A stretch of DNA of 64,000 nucleotides from CALMZY01 sp052033915 (GTDB taxonomy: Bacteria > Verrucomicrobiota > Kiritimatiellia > CAIQIC01 > JAGNIJ01). A program made the position numbers and the translations under genes. Under the pieces are notes generated by a model. The model had not been told where the DNA came from. It made no database searches and saw only the letters and a list, made by a program, of their open reading frames with translations. The stretch spans positions 50,829 through 114,828 of the forward strand of contig JBPOJF010000004.1 in assembly GCA_052033915.1 (NCBI GenBank). The letters run 5' to 3'. Of the stretch, positions 54,242 through 63,444 are shown one piece after another (the stretch's first letter is position 1; each line of letters starts with the position of its first letter).

Positions 54242-54874
54242 ATGGACTGGGCAAGCCTGTCAAAAGAGAAGAAGCAAGCGTTACTGCTCATCGGCCTGTG
54301 GGTGGTGGGCGGGCTTGCGGCTCTCTACTACTTCGTGCTGGCTCCGTATTTCGCCCGCCGTTCGACGTCCGAAAGCGAACTGGACTCGTTGAGGGCGAAG
54401 ATTGCCCAGGCGGAATCGACGATGCGCGGAGAGGCGCGGCTGCGCGCCGAGTTCGCGCTGTACACGGAAGAATTCGGAAATGCCGTGACGAACTACATTG
54501 TTCCGATGGAAAACCCCCTCTCCTGGGTCACCGAGAAGGTGTATGCCAACGCCCGCCAGGTGGGCGTGGATGTGCAGACGGTGGCGGAAGTCGGGTCGAT
54601 GTCCGGTTACTGGGAAGGGGCCATCAAGGCCGATCGAACGGTGAAGCCCTACAGCGTGCGCATCGTGACGGAGTGCAGTTACCAGCAGTTGATCGATCTG
54701 GTCGAGATCCTGGAGAAAAGCAACCCCGCGCTTTGCATCACCGAAATCACCATCTCGCCGCAGGATATGATGCCGATGAGGCACGTTCTGAACATGACCG
54801 TGGAGTATCCCATGTGGGGCCGGAAACCGAAGCTCAACATGCTGGAGACCAACAAGGCGCCGGAGGGGGGTTAG
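54242..54874 (+). CDS. pilO: type IV pilus inner-membrane protein PilO-like
   Basis: The 210-residue protein has one membrane helix (ALLLIGLWVVGGLAALYYF), a coiled coil (SESELDSLRAKIAQAESTM) and a ferredoxin-like periplasmic domain with VKPYSVRIVTECSYQQLIDLVEILEKS. That segment matches the PilO family pattern of Y-x-Q-L-x-x-F-L-x-x-L/E. GAGGAG lies five bases before the ATG. It pairs with PilN to align the secretin complex. Confidence 0.82.
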   Translation: MDWASLSKEKKQALLLIGLWVVGGLAALYYFVLAPYFARRSTSESELDSLRAKIAQAESTMRGEARLRAEFALYTEEFGNAVTNYIVPMENPLSWVTEKVYANARQVGVDVQTVAEVGSMSGYWEGAIKADRTVKPYSVRIVTECSYQQLIDLVEILEKSNPALCITEITISPQDMMPMRHVLNMTVEYPMWGRKPKLNMLETNKAPEGG

Positions 54875-54984
54875 GTTCGATTTTGATGGATTGAAAGGTG
54901 TTTGCAGTTGTGAAAAGGTTCGGAAAAAGGTTGGATACTGGCCGGTCCTTCCGGCGAGACACCACCCAACATGAAGGAGTTCTG

Positions 54985-55638
54985 ATGAAGATGCGGCATC
55001 TGCTGTCCATGCTGGTGATTGCGGTCCTGGGTCTTACCCCCACGTTTCTGCTGACGGGTTGCGAGGACGAGGACAGCCCCGACACCAGCGATCTGGATTC
55101 CTATTTTGAAAAACACCCCTTCATCTCGGATCCGCGCAACTCGAAGTTCTCGCGGGTGGTGACCATCAGCCCCGAGTCGGCCGACATTTCCTCGATCGGC
55201 CAGCAGGTGGTCTTCACCGCCTACGGCGGAAACGGTGTGTACACGTGGGATACCTCCAGGCACTCCATCGGGACCATCGCGGCATCGGGGAACTCCGATA
55301 CGGCCGTGTACACCGCCTCGGCGGTCGGGCCGAACGACGTGATTGTGTATGACCGGGACGGGTATGCCGCCGTGGCCGTCATCAGCAGCCCGTCGATTGA
55401 GTTCAGTGTCACCGCCAACCCGAGCGAACTGAAGAGCGATGGGGACATGGCGGTGTTGACCGCCAGCGGCGGCGTTCCGCCCTACACGTGGACCGTTTAC
55501 GATGTGGCCCTCGGCAAGCTGAACCGGAATACTGGAAGCAGCGTTGTTTACATCCGCGCGCACAACCCCGACAACTCGGTGACCGTGACCGACTCGGCGG
55601 GTAACAGTTACAACATCGTGATCAAACAGCCTCGATAG
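54985..55638 (+). CDS. lipoprotein with two Ig-like repeats
   Basis: The 217-residue precursor has a lipoprotein signal ending LLTGC (Cys26). Two repeats of about 80 residues carry TAYGGNGVYTW and TASGGVPPYTW, a pattern seen in surface Ig-like (BIG) domains. The ATG at 54985 has GAAGGAG five bases upstream. It follows pilO and precedes the NHL protein, so it is likely a secretion-locus accessory at the outer membrane, perhaps a pilotin. Pilotin function is inference only. Confidence 0.65.
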   Translation: MKMRHLLSMLVIAVLGLTPTFLLTGCEDEDSPDTSDLDSYFEKHPFISDPRNSKFSRVVTISPESADISSIGQQVVFTAYGGNGVYTWDTSRHSIGTIAASGNSDTAVYTASAVGPNDVIVYDRDGYAAVAVISSPSIEFSVTANPSELKSDGDMAVLTASGGVPPYTWTVYDVALGKLNRNTGSSVVYIRAHNPDNSVTVTDSAGNSYNIVIKQPR

Positions 55639-55665
55639 GAGCCATTCTGAATGAGCAGCGGCTGT

Positions 55666-55718
55666 GGGCTTGAAGCCCAAGGCACAGGTTGTTCGCAGGT
55701 GGCGCGCGCAGGCGCGCC
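55666..55718. repeat. paired hairpins in the leader of the NHL-protein gene
   Basis: GGGCT-TGA-AGCCC (55666-55678), flanked by CTGTG and CACAG, and a second perfect stem GGCGCGC-GCAG-GCGCGCC (55701-55718) lie in the 203-base gap before the NHL gene. Possible leader structure or attenuator. Confidence 0.45.
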
Positions 55719-55841
55719 GGGCAGGACGTCATGCAGAGAGTTTCAGCCCTTCCTTCAGGACGGGTTGCTCCGCCGTTTTTGTGCCCGGATTCCGGTTGTT
55801 CGTTCGATGAAGTCGGCGTTTTTCAATACAGGCAGGTGGTT

Positions 55842-58514
55842 ATGAAGAAACAGAGTCTCAACTTGTTGTGCGTTGTCCGGGCGCTTCTGTTCACGATGAT
55901 CGCGGGGTGGGTTTTGCCCGCACCGGCGCAGACTATTCTTCCTCCCAGCTCAATCGTCTCTCCCTTGACCGTTATTGCGGGAGACAGCACGTTCCTAGAG
56001 GTCTCGGGCCTCAACACGTCCACGTCACTGCCTCCGACGACGATCGAGTTCTACTCGGAGGATATTACGCGCGTCCAGGTCTTTCCGCCGGTGACCCAGA
56101 AGACATTGACAGACCCGGTTACGTCCAATCAGTATTACGAGAGCAGTGTTGTCGGTGGTGTCGTGGGTGTCCAGCGCTTGCAGGGGGCTATGCCGGACCC
56201 GATTCCCGTTGTGCTACAGGCGACCAGGGGTGGTGTGCCTATTTGGACCGACATTGCCTACTTCGATGTGCTCGACCCGAGCTGCATGTTCAGTCCCGCA
56301 AATCCCGCGGTCAAAGTCAGTGATACGATTCCGATTTCGATCCGCCGCGCAATGTCGCGGAAGTCATCGTTGGACATGACTGTTTACAGCGCGAATAGTT
56401 CGGTGTTGGGCTTGGGCACCTCGCCCGGCGTGATGCATACAAACGCGTTTGTCCGTATCGCCTTTGCTCCGAATGAGCCGACCAAGACCATCTATGCCTC
56501 CGCGCGGGCTCTTTCACAAGGGGTGACATCCACCAATATCGCGCTTACGGCGGAAGTAGGCTCGTATCGCATCAGTCTGTCGGTCCTGGTGGTCCGCAAT
56601 GGAACCTTGATCCTGACGCCGCAGGCGGCAAACATCGCCGCCGGCGACTCGCTGGCGATGATGGTTACGCGTACGACGAAGAACATCTCTCCTCTCGAAG
56701 TGCTGATATCCACATTGGACGACCCGCAGACGCTGTCGGTCCCGCAGACAGTCGTCATTTCTGCCGGTGAGCAGACCAATAATTTCGTCGTGGTCGGCCG
56801 CGAGCCGGGCGCGGCCACGGTTCACGTCACCGCCGTGGGCGTCGAGGACAACGCCAACAGCTACAGCGTGGTGACGGTCAATAATCCCACCCTCTTTTAT
56901 TCTCAGAATCCTGTGACGAACACGGTGGGCGGAGCGCGGGTCATTACCATCAACCGGCCGTACAATGAGGCCGGCGGTGACTTGGACATCGCCCTGCTTT
57001 CTCTGAATTCCTCGTGCTTTCGGGTCGAGCCGGAGAGCGTGACCATCAAGTCCGGATACATCAGCGCGACGGCAACAGTGTACGGGCTCTCGACAGGGAC
57101 GGGATTCCTGCAGGCGAGCGTCGGTTCGTTCAAGACCAACCTGACGGTGGTGGTCAACGATCCGTCGTCCGGTTCCTCGGGTTCCTCGTCTGGTTCCTCG
57201 TCCGGTTCCTCGTCCGGTTCGGTCTCCACGATCTACGTGACCCTTGGCCCCAACGAGGCGATCACGAACGGGGCGGGATGGAGGCTTGTCGGTGAGACGA
57301 ATTATCTCCCGACCGGTTCCTTCCGCGCCGTGGCCCCGGGAACCTACACGCTCGAGTTCCGTCCGTTGTCGGGCTGGTTGACGCCCGGCAACATGGCGGT
57401 CATCGTGCAGACAGGGCAAACGGAAAGCGTTACGGCGATGTACCTGCGGTCCGATGTTCTGTTCACGAATTTCCTGAACTTTCTGAACAAGCCCCGCGGG
57501 CTGGCGCTCGATGCCGGCGGCAAGTTGTATCTCGCCGACAGCCACAACCACCGCATCGTCATTTACGACACGCGGTCGGGATTCGTTACCAATTGGGGCG
57601 GTCCGGCGAGCGGGTCGGGCTTGGGCCAGTTCTACCAGCCCATGGCGGTTGCCGTGGATCCGAATACCAACGTATTCGTTGCCGATACGGCGAATAACCG
57701 TATTCAGCGTCGGAGCGCGGAGACCGGAACATGGTCGATGTGGGCGGACACCGGGAGTCCGTGGGATATTGCCCTCGACTGGCAGACAAACCTGTATGTC
57801 GCGGAGTTCTACAGCAATCGCGTGCTCAAGATAACGCCGTCGGGCCAGCGGTCCACGTTTGTTTCCAACGGGATTGAAGACGGCTTGGTCCACTCGCCGG
57901 GCGGAGTCGCGATCGATGCGTATAACAGCATCGTGATATCCGACTTCCCAGGCAATCGGGGCCGCATACAGCGGTTCGGCACAAACGGCGTGCTGATCGA
58001 ACGGCTCGGGAGTTTTCTAGCCGCCGAGGGGTCCCTGAGCGAGCCGCAGAATCTGCAGTATGCCGGCTGCAAGGGCGCGCTGTTTGTCTCCGATGTGGGC
58101 CCGAAGGGCGATCCGCTGGTGCAGCGAAACGCCGACGGCACGTGGCAGACGGTCATTGACCGGGGCGCGGTGTCGACCGTGTCCGGGCTTGCATGGGATC
58201 CGGCCGTGGGCCATCTGTATATTTCGGACTTGGACAGCAACCGCGTCCTGAGGATCTCTCTGCCCGCGCTGGCGGATATCCCGCCGGACTTCTCCATGAA
58301 CATCGCGGCCAACGGCATGGTCATCACATGGGGCGGGGTTGCAAATTGGTTCTACACAGTCCAATATGCAAACAGCCTGATGGATCCGTGGGTGAATCTG
58401 CCGGGTTGCGTCGATGTGAAGGCGGTTTACAGCGTGCGATTCATGAGTTGCATAGATACGAATTATCATATATTCCCGTCGAGGATTTATCGCATGGATA
58501 ACGTTCACGAATAA
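55842..58514 (+). CDS. large secreted protein with NHL-repeat propeller
   Basis: The 890-residue protein has a signal peptide (LLFTMIAGWVLPAPAQ). The N-terminal half is beta-sandwich rich (Ig/Calx-beta-like, e.g. DPQTLSVPQTVVISAGEQT). A Ser/Gly linker and a PEGA-like segment (GWRLVGETNYLPTGSF) follow. The C-terminal third contains NHL repeats, such as GLALDAGGKLYLADSHNHRI, AVAVDPNTNVFVADTANNRI and GVAIDAYNSIVISD, that would fold into a beta propeller. AGGTGG supports the ATG at 55842. Position between the lipoprotein and secretin genes suggests it is exported by, or caps, the same machine. Function is otherwise unknown. Confidence 0.68.
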   Translation: MKKQSLNLLCVVRALLFTMIAGWVLPAPAQTILPPSSIVSPLTVIAGDSTFLEVSGLNTSTSLPPTTIEFYSEDITRVQVFPPVTQKTLTDPVTSNQYYESSVVGGVVGVQRLQGAMPDPIPVVLQATRGGVPIWTDIAYFDVLDPSCMFSPANPAVKVSDTIPISIRRAMSRKSSLDMTVYSANSSVLGLGTSPGVMHTNAFVRIAFAPNEPTKTIYASARALSQGVTSTNIALTAEVGSYRISLSVLVVRNGTLILTPQAANIAAGDSLAMMVTRTTKNISPLEVLISTLDDPQTLSVPQTVVISAGEQTNNFVVVGREPGAATVHVTAVGVEDNANSYSVVTVNNPTLFYSQNPVTNTVGGARVITINRPYNEAGGDLDIALLSLNSSCFRVEPESVTIKSGYISATATVYGLSTGTGFLQASVGSFKTNLTVVVNDPSSGSSGSSSGSSSGSSSGSVSTIYVTLGPNEAITNGAGWRLVGETNYLPTGSFRAVAPGTYTLEFRPLSGWLTPGNMAVIVQTGQTESVTAMYLRSDVLFTNFLNFLNKPRGLALDAGGKLYLADSHNHRIVIYDTRSGFVTNWGGPASGSGLGQFYQPMAVAVDPNTNVFVADTANNRIQRRSAETGTWSMWADTGSPWDIALDWQTNLYVAEFYSNRVLKITPSGQRSTFVSNGIEDGLVHSPGGVAIDAYNSIVISDFPGNRGRIQRFGTNGVLIERLGSFLAAEGSLSEPQNLQYAGCKGALFVSDVGPKGDPLVQRNADGTWQTVIDRGAVSTVSGLAWDPAVGHLYISDLDSNRVLRISLPALADIPPDFSMNIAANGMVITWGGVANWFYTVQYANSLMDPWVNLPGCVDVKAVYSVRFMSCIDTNYHIFPSRIYRMDNVHE
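57168..57222 (+). repeat. 12-bp tandem repeat encoding a Ser-Gly linker
   Basis: About four copies of a 12-base unit (GGTTCCTCGTCC-like) encode Gly-Ser-Ser-Ser repeats in the NHL protein. Change in copy number would stay in frame. Confidence 0.8.
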
Positions 58515-58528
58515 CGAGGTAACAGACT

Positions 58529-60637
58529 ATGAACGAGCAAGAACGCAGGATCCACTGGATCATAGCTCTTGTGCTGGTCGGCGGCATGGCCGCATGCGCC
58601 TTTGCGCAGGAATTCATGCCGGCCGCGCCAGGCGCCGACGATGCCGCGGTCTCAATGGCTCCCGATACAGAGGCCGTTCAGGTGTTTACGCCCGGATCGG
58701 AGGAAATGATCGAGCCTCTTGGAGAGCCGGTACTGTCTCCCCTTCCGGACTTGGAGGACGTCCAGTCGCCGGAATCGCCTGCCGTCCAGTGGGAGTCTGT
58801 GCCGACAGAGGCGCCTGTTGCGGAAGGGATGGAAGCGTCGATCGAAACGCCGGTGGAGCCGGCGGCTGAAGAGGTGGTTTCAGAAGCGGCGTTGCCGGCG
58901 GAATCCACGGCTGTGCCGCCGAATGATGAAGAGCTGATCTCGCCCGAGACCGAGATGGCCGCAGAACCCGCGGAGGCTGTGGATGCTTCGCCCGCCGCTG
59001 AACCGATGGCGGAACCCGCACCCGTGGAGGCCGGAATCGAAGGCATGGCCCCCATGACCGAGGCGGAGCCGGCCTCGGTGGAAGCGGCTGAGGAACCTGC
59101 CGCGGATATGAATGTGACGACGGAGCTGATCGAAATTCAGCCCGAGGGCGGGGATGCCGAGGAGATGGTTGAAGTCGGCGCGAAGGAGAACCTCATTTCC
59201 GTCTCGCTGGATAACGTGCCCCTTCAGGATGTCATGAGAATGTTTGCGCGCATCTCCGGCGCCAACATCGTTTCCGGCACCAATTTACAGGGGAACATCA
59301 CCGTGAACCTGAAGGATGTCGAATGGCAACCGGCCCTGCGGACCATTCTCGACACCGCCGGGATGACTCTCGTGATGAAAAGCCCCGGTATTTACAGCGT
59401 GGTTTCAAAGTCCGAAGCGGCGGCGGCTCCGGTTACGATCGACACGATTTATCTGAAGTACACCACCGTGACAAACGTTCTGCCGGTCATTCAGAAGATG
59501 CTGACCAGCTCGAATGCGTCGGTGGCGTCCTTCGCGGCGGCCAATGCGCTCGTGGTGCAGGAGACCTCGGAGCGCTTGGACATCATCAAGACCGTGGTTG
59601 AGCACATTGACAAACCGCGCCCGCAGGTATTCATCGAAGCGAAGTTTGTCGAGTTGGATGATGCGGCGATCAAGGACCTTGGCGTCAACTGGTCGTCCTT
59701 GGCGAACTACACCGTCAGCGCCAAGGGTCTCTCCTGGAACTACGAGGAGAACCGGGATTGGTTCGATTCCCGTGACGATTATATGACGCTCAGCGATAAT
59801 CGCACCCGGCAGGATGCCCTGTCTTACGAGTACGATGTGGACGGCCGGGCGGTCGCCGGCGGATCCGGGCAAATCATTCAGGACACCATCCGGCAGGAGC
59901 GGGACGTCGGCCGCGTCGAGGAGAATTCGTTTATCAAGACCGTATCGGACGCGCGTACGGCGGTCCTGTCGGCGTCTGACTTCGCGCTGACCTTGAGCGC
60001 GCTGAAGCAGCAGGCCGGCGCCAGTGTGGTGTCAAACCCGCGCATCGTGGTGGCCAGCGGGGAAACGGCCACGATTCATGTGGGACGGAAAGATCCGAAT
60101 TACGTCACCAAGAATGAAGCCGGCGCCGCGGGCGGAACGGTTCAGACGACACGCGAGCTCAGCGAAGACATGCCGTTTGTCGACACGGGGGTTCAGGTGT
60201 CGGTTCGCCCGGTGGTGAACACTGAGAGCAATATCACCGTGCGCATTACCCCGAAGCTCAGCCGCGTGCTGGCCTCTTCTTCGGGGTCCCAGCCGGGCGA
60301 TCTGCCTCCCATTTCCTCCCGCGAGATCAACTCGGAGTTCAATGTGGAAGCGGGTAGAACCGTGGCGATCGGCGGATTAACACAAACGGAAGATGCCGAA
60401 AAGGTTGCAAAGATTCCGATCCTGGGGGACATTCCGATTATCGGAAAGTATCTCTTCAGTCACACGCACACGGAAAAAGCCCAGAGCGAGGTGATCATCT
60501 TCATCACCATCGGCATGGCGGGTCCTGAGACGATGACGGTCAGTGCGGGAATTCCCTCGGAAGGCCGTCTGATTCACCGGCATCTGGCCCAGCAGGCGGC
60601 CGGGGCCGCGGCGCCGGAAAAGGCGTCGAAGAAGTAG
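58529..60637 (+). CDS. pilQ: secretin (PilQ/GspD type)
   Basis: The 702-residue outer-membrane secretin has a signal peptide (VLVGGMAACAFAQ) and a long Ala/Pro/Glu-rich spacer (about residues 30-210). One N-domain of the STN/secretin type starts ISVSLDNVPLQDVMRMFARI, a second N-domain has VTNVLPVIQKMLTSSNASV, and the barrel domain has PQVFIEAKFVELDD. The final signature is VEAGRTVAIGGLTQTEDAEKVAKIPILGDIPIIGKYLF. GAGG lies nine bases before the ATG. The acidic spacer is unusually long for PilQ and may span the periplasm. Confidence 0.9.
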   Translation: MNEQERRIHWIIALVLVGGMAACAFAQEFMPAAPGADDAAVSMAPDTEAVQVFTPGSEEMIEPLGEPVLSPLPDLEDVQSPESPAVQWESVPTEAPVAEGMEASIETPVEPAAEEVVSEAALPAESTAVPPNDEELISPETEMAAEPAEAVDASPAAEPMAEPAPVEAGIEGMAPMTEAEPASVEAAEEPAADMNVTTELIEIQPEGGDAEEMVEVGAKENLISVSLDNVPLQDVMRMFARISGANIVSGTNLQGNITVNLKDVEWQPALRTILDTAGMTLVMKSPGIYSVVSKSEAAAAPVTIDTIYLKYTTVTNVLPVIQKMLTSSNASVASFAAANALVVQETSERLDIIKTVVEHIDKPRPQVFIEAKFVELDDAAIKDLGVNWSSLANYTVSAKGLSWNYEENRDWFDSRDDYMTLSDNRTRQDALSYEYDVDGRAVAGGSGQIIQDTIRQERDVGRVEENSFIKTVSDARTAVLSASDFALTLSALKQQAGASVVSNPRIVVASGETATIHVGRKDPNYVTKNEAGAAGGTVQTTRELSEDMPFVDTGVQVSVRPVVNTESNITVRITPKLSRVLASSSGSQPGDLPPISSREINSEFNVEAGRTVAIGGLTQTEDAEKVAKIPILGDIPIIGKYLFSHTHTEKAQSEVIIFITIGMAGPETMTVSAGIPSEGRLIHRHLAQQAAGAAAPEKASKK

Positions 60638-60687
60638 ACGCCGGGATGGCGGGCGATGCCGGAGCGCGGGGAGTGGGGCCGTAAAAG

Positions 60688-62415
60688 ATGACATGGTTCA
60701 TTCGTGTGTTCCGCGCCGGAATGTGGCGTTATGCCCTGCTGATCGTACTCTTGTTCGTCATCGCCGGCCTGGCTTCCCGTGAGACGATCTTGTCGATCAC
60801 TGCGCTTCTGCACGAAGCGCAGTCCGGCATGCTGATCCCCGACGAGAGTGAGATCCGGATTGTCACCATTCCCATTCTGGCGTTGACCATGGGGTTTCTC
60901 TTCCTGGCCGGGGCCCTCGGCATTTGGGCCATTCGATCCGCGTCCGTCATGGAAGGGCGTCGTCGCGTCGCCCGGTTTGTCGATGCCATGGACTACTTGA
61001 GCGACGGTCTCCTGGCGGTCGACCGGAGGGGGCGGATCACCGGAAGCAATCCCGCGGCCCGGAACCTTGCGGGGCCGAATGCGGGCCGTGAAGGAACTCT
61101 TCGCGACTACTTTCCGCATCTCAGCGAGGACAATATGGCGTTGCTCGAAGATTCCGCGGTGCCGCAGGAAGTGGAATGTATTTCGAGGGAGCCCGACCGG
61201 CTTCGAGCCCTCCGCTTCCGCTCCCAGCCGTCGGAGGACATGAACCTCATTCTGGTGAGCGATGTAACGCGGCAGAAGGCGGACGAGATGAGGGGCCGCC
61301 AGGTTGCGCGGCTCCAACTCATTGGCCGCATTGCCCGCGGCGTGGCGCATGACTTCAACAACATCCTCTGCGCCATTTCCGGTCATGCCGCTCTTCTCAC
61401 CCGGCGCATGACGGGGAAGCCGGATGAATCCCTCAAGACGATCATCAAGGAATCCCAGCGCGGCGCCGCGCTGGCGGGGCAAATGCTGAACCTCAGTCGC
61501 ACAGGGATCAAGGGCAACCCGTGTGTCGCTCTGCTTGAGCATGTCGAGAAGGCAGCCGCGTTGTTGCGCGTGGCCTTGTCCGCTGAGTGGCAGGTTGTTG
61601 CGGACGCCCGGGGGAATTATCCGCCCGTGCCGCTGACCGATATCCAGGTGGAGCAAATCATCGTCAACCTCGGGTTGCTTGCCTCGGATGAATTAGGCAA
61701 GCCGGGGATCCTCCATATCCGGGTGCGTGAACCCTCCGCGGAACCGCAGATGAACGCGGACAAGAATCTGGCCGCAGTCCTCCTGATCTCGGCCCGCGGG
61801 GCCGGTTCCGATGATGCCGATGATGCGGCCATTCCGGAACCCCGCGCCACGGCGGACGAGTCCGGCGTGATTCAATCGGTTGTGCGTTCGATGGTTGAGG
61901 AGGTGGGGGGGCGAGTCGATATGATCATGACGGCGGGAAACCGTCACAGTTACCGTGTCAACCTGCCTCCGTTTTCAGCGTCCGACCGCCGCATGTCGGC
62001 CATGGCCAGCGTCCCGGAGGAGTTGAGGATGTACCTGGCCGGTTGGAAAGTGCTCCTGGCGGGAACCGGAGAGGCGGACATCAAGTCCATCGCAGAGTAT
62101 CTCAAGGAAATCGGCATGGCGGTGACGATGGCCGACGATATCGTGTCGGTGCTTCAGCATGTCGAGGCCGATCGTGAATTGAGCGCGATCATCTGCGATC
62201 GCCGTGTGCTGGGGGACGAGGCCGACCCCTTGCTGAGGGCGATCACCAAGTTGCGCCCGCGCGCGGGTCTTGTCGTCCTGTCTGAAGCTCCGCAAAATGC
62301 AGCGGCCGATCTGAAAGCGGATATTGTGTTTGAACCTCTGCACGCGACGCCGGAAGCGATCCTGCAGGCTCTCTTGCGCTCCCGGGAAGTTGCCGGCGCC
62401 CGCAAACCTGCGTAG
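60688..62415 (+). CDS. membrane protein with PAS, degenerate histidine kinase and pseudo-receiver domains
   Basis: The 575-residue protein has two membrane helices (ALLIVLLFVIAGLAS and LALTMGFLFLAGALGIWAI), a PAS-like region (YLSDGLLAVDRRGRITGSNPAA) and an H-box with histidine, IARGVAHDFNNILCAISGHA. The kinase ATP domain has an N-box-like QIIVNLGLLASDEL, but the G1 and G2 glycine boxes are not recognisable. The C-terminal receiver-like domain lacks the paired acidic residues (VLLAGTGEAD) and the Lys, though Asp is present in IICDRRVLGDE. It follows the secretin by 50 bases and probably senses rather than phosphorylates. Confidence 0.65.
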   Translation: MTWFIRVFRAGMWRYALLIVLLFVIAGLASRETILSITALLHEAQSGMLIPDESEIRIVTIPILALTMGFLFLAGALGIWAIRSASVMEGRRRVARFVDAMDYLSDGLLAVDRRGRITGSNPAARNLAGPNAGREGTLRDYFPHLSEDNMALLEDSAVPQEVECISREPDRLRALRFRSQPSEDMNLILVSDVTRQKADEMRGRQVARLQLIGRIARGVAHDFNNILCAISGHAALLTRRMTGKPDESLKTIIKESQRGAALAGQMLNLSRTGIKGNPCVALLEHVEKAAALLRVALSAEWQVVADARGNYPPVPLTDIQVEQIIVNLGLLASDELGKPGILHIRVREPSAEPQMNADKNLAAVLLISARGAGSDDADDAAIPEPRATADESGVIQSVVRSMVEEVGGRVDMIMTAGNRHSYRVNLPPFSASDRRMSAMASVPEELRMYLAGWKVLLAGTGEADIKSIAEYLKEIGMAVTMADDIVSVLQHVEADRELSAIICDRRVLGDEADPLLRAITKLRPRAGLVVLSEAPQNAAADLKADIVFEPLHATPEAILQALLRSREVAGARKPA

Positions 62416-62442
62416 GCGGGACCGGCGCGCCGAGGCGAAGAC

Positions 62443-62520
62443 TGGGGTGGATGACGGGATTTGAACCCGCGACGGCCAGGGCCACAACCTGGTGCTCTGC
62501 CTAGCTGAGCTACATCCACC
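62443..62520 (-). tRNA. tRNA-His (anticodon GTG)
   Basis: The minus strand gives acceptor GTGGATG/CATCCAC with an extra G at -1 paired with discriminator C, the hallmark of tRNA-His, and an encoded CCA. The D-arm has TAGCTCAGCTAGGCAGAGC, the anticodon stem CCAGG/CCTGG holds loop TTGTGGC (GTG) and the T-arm contains GGGTTCAAATCCC. Confidence 0.97.
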
Positions 62521-62536
62521 ACGCGGAGACATTCGA

Positions 62537-62566
62537 AGGCTAGCCTGATTCCGTCGAAGTTATCAA
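62537..62566 (-). promoter_or_regulatory. candidate promoter of tRNA-His
   Basis: On the minus strand TTGATA and TAGCCT are separated by 18 bases, with the mature tRNA beginning 16 bases after the -10. Confidence 0.4.
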
Positions 62567-62664
62567 TGAAATTTGTGCGGCGGGTGTTTGCAAGCCTCGG
62601 AAAATCGGCCTGAAAAACTTCCACCCATTGAACAACCCCCCGGGGGGTGAAATCAACCATTCAG

Positions 62665-63330
62665 TTAGCGCGCCTTGCGGCGGAGGGCTAAGAGGCCGAG
62701 CGCGCCGAGTCCGATTAACGAGAGCGATGCGGGCTCAGGAATGACCGTGCCGTTGACTACAACGGTATCCAATCCAAAACTGCCCGTTCCGCCGGCCCCA
62801 TAGCCATAGAGACGGAATTCAATCCGGTCAGTTACCCCAGTTGGAAGATTGCTGTTGGCTGTGTGAAATTGCCAAGTTGAATTAGTCTGTTGTACTCCGC
62901 TTCCGATGGAGACAAACGAAACGCCAAGATTGGTGCGAACCTGCATGTCATAGTATGTCGGGCCGGCTGAAGTGGACCGCCCGTAGAATGTCACACTCGA
63001 CAGGTCAAGTTGGAATCCGGAATTAATCGTAAAGGAGAAATCGAAGAATCCGTTCGTTGCGGCGTCTCCTCGCCAATTGCCAAATATCCTGCTAATCGCA
63101 CCATTGGCATCGCCATCAGGTTGTCCAGTTATGAATGAGACAGTGCTGGGAATACCCGAAGCAAAGCCGGCTTGGTTGCTGTATATTGTGACGATCGAGG
63201 GGGTAATGTTGGGATTATAGCCTGCCAGAGCAGTTTGGGTCGAGTTCGTGAACGTGTATTGGACAATGATATCAGCCTGTGCGGAGAAGGCGAAGGTGAC
63301 GACGAGCAAAACAACCATCAGGTTCTTCAT
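62665..63330 (-). CDS. PEP-CTERM sorting-domain secreted protein
   Basis: The 221-residue protein has a signal peptide (LMVVLLVVTFAFSAQA), a beta-rich Ser/Thr/Asn-rich body and the C-terminal sorting tail VIPEPASLSLIGLGALGLLA followed by LRRKAR. The PEP motif, hydrophobic helix and basic end are recognised by exosortase systems, which usually accompany exopolysaccharide loci. AGGAGG lies six bases before the ATG. Codon use is visibly less GC-biased than in neighbours, which may mean recent acquisition. The protein's ligand is unknown. Confidence 0.9.
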   Translation of the reverse strand: MKNLMVVLLVVTFAFSAQADIIVQYTFTNSTQTALAGYNPNITPSIVTIYSNQAGFASGIPSTVSFITGQPDGDANGAISRIFGNWRGDAATNGFFDFSFTINSGFQLDLSSVTFYGRSTSAGPTYYDMQVRTNLGVSFVSIGSGVQQTNSTWQFHTANSNLPTGVTDRIEFRLYGYGAGGTGSFGLDTVVVNGTVIPEPASLSLIGLGALGLLALRRKAR

Positions 63331-63444
63331 GCTGAACCTCCTGAATGCGGGAATTGCCTTTGATGCAAAATATACCTCCAGCGATCGGTTGTATATGGTT
63401 TTCTTTTTGAAAAAAACGATCGAAAAACCCGGCAAATCCGGGGT

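Noticed and set aside
62636..62648. Palindrome of C and G runs after the PEP-CTERM gene as a terminator
   Set aside because: It has no loop and no T-run on the relevant strand; left unassigned.
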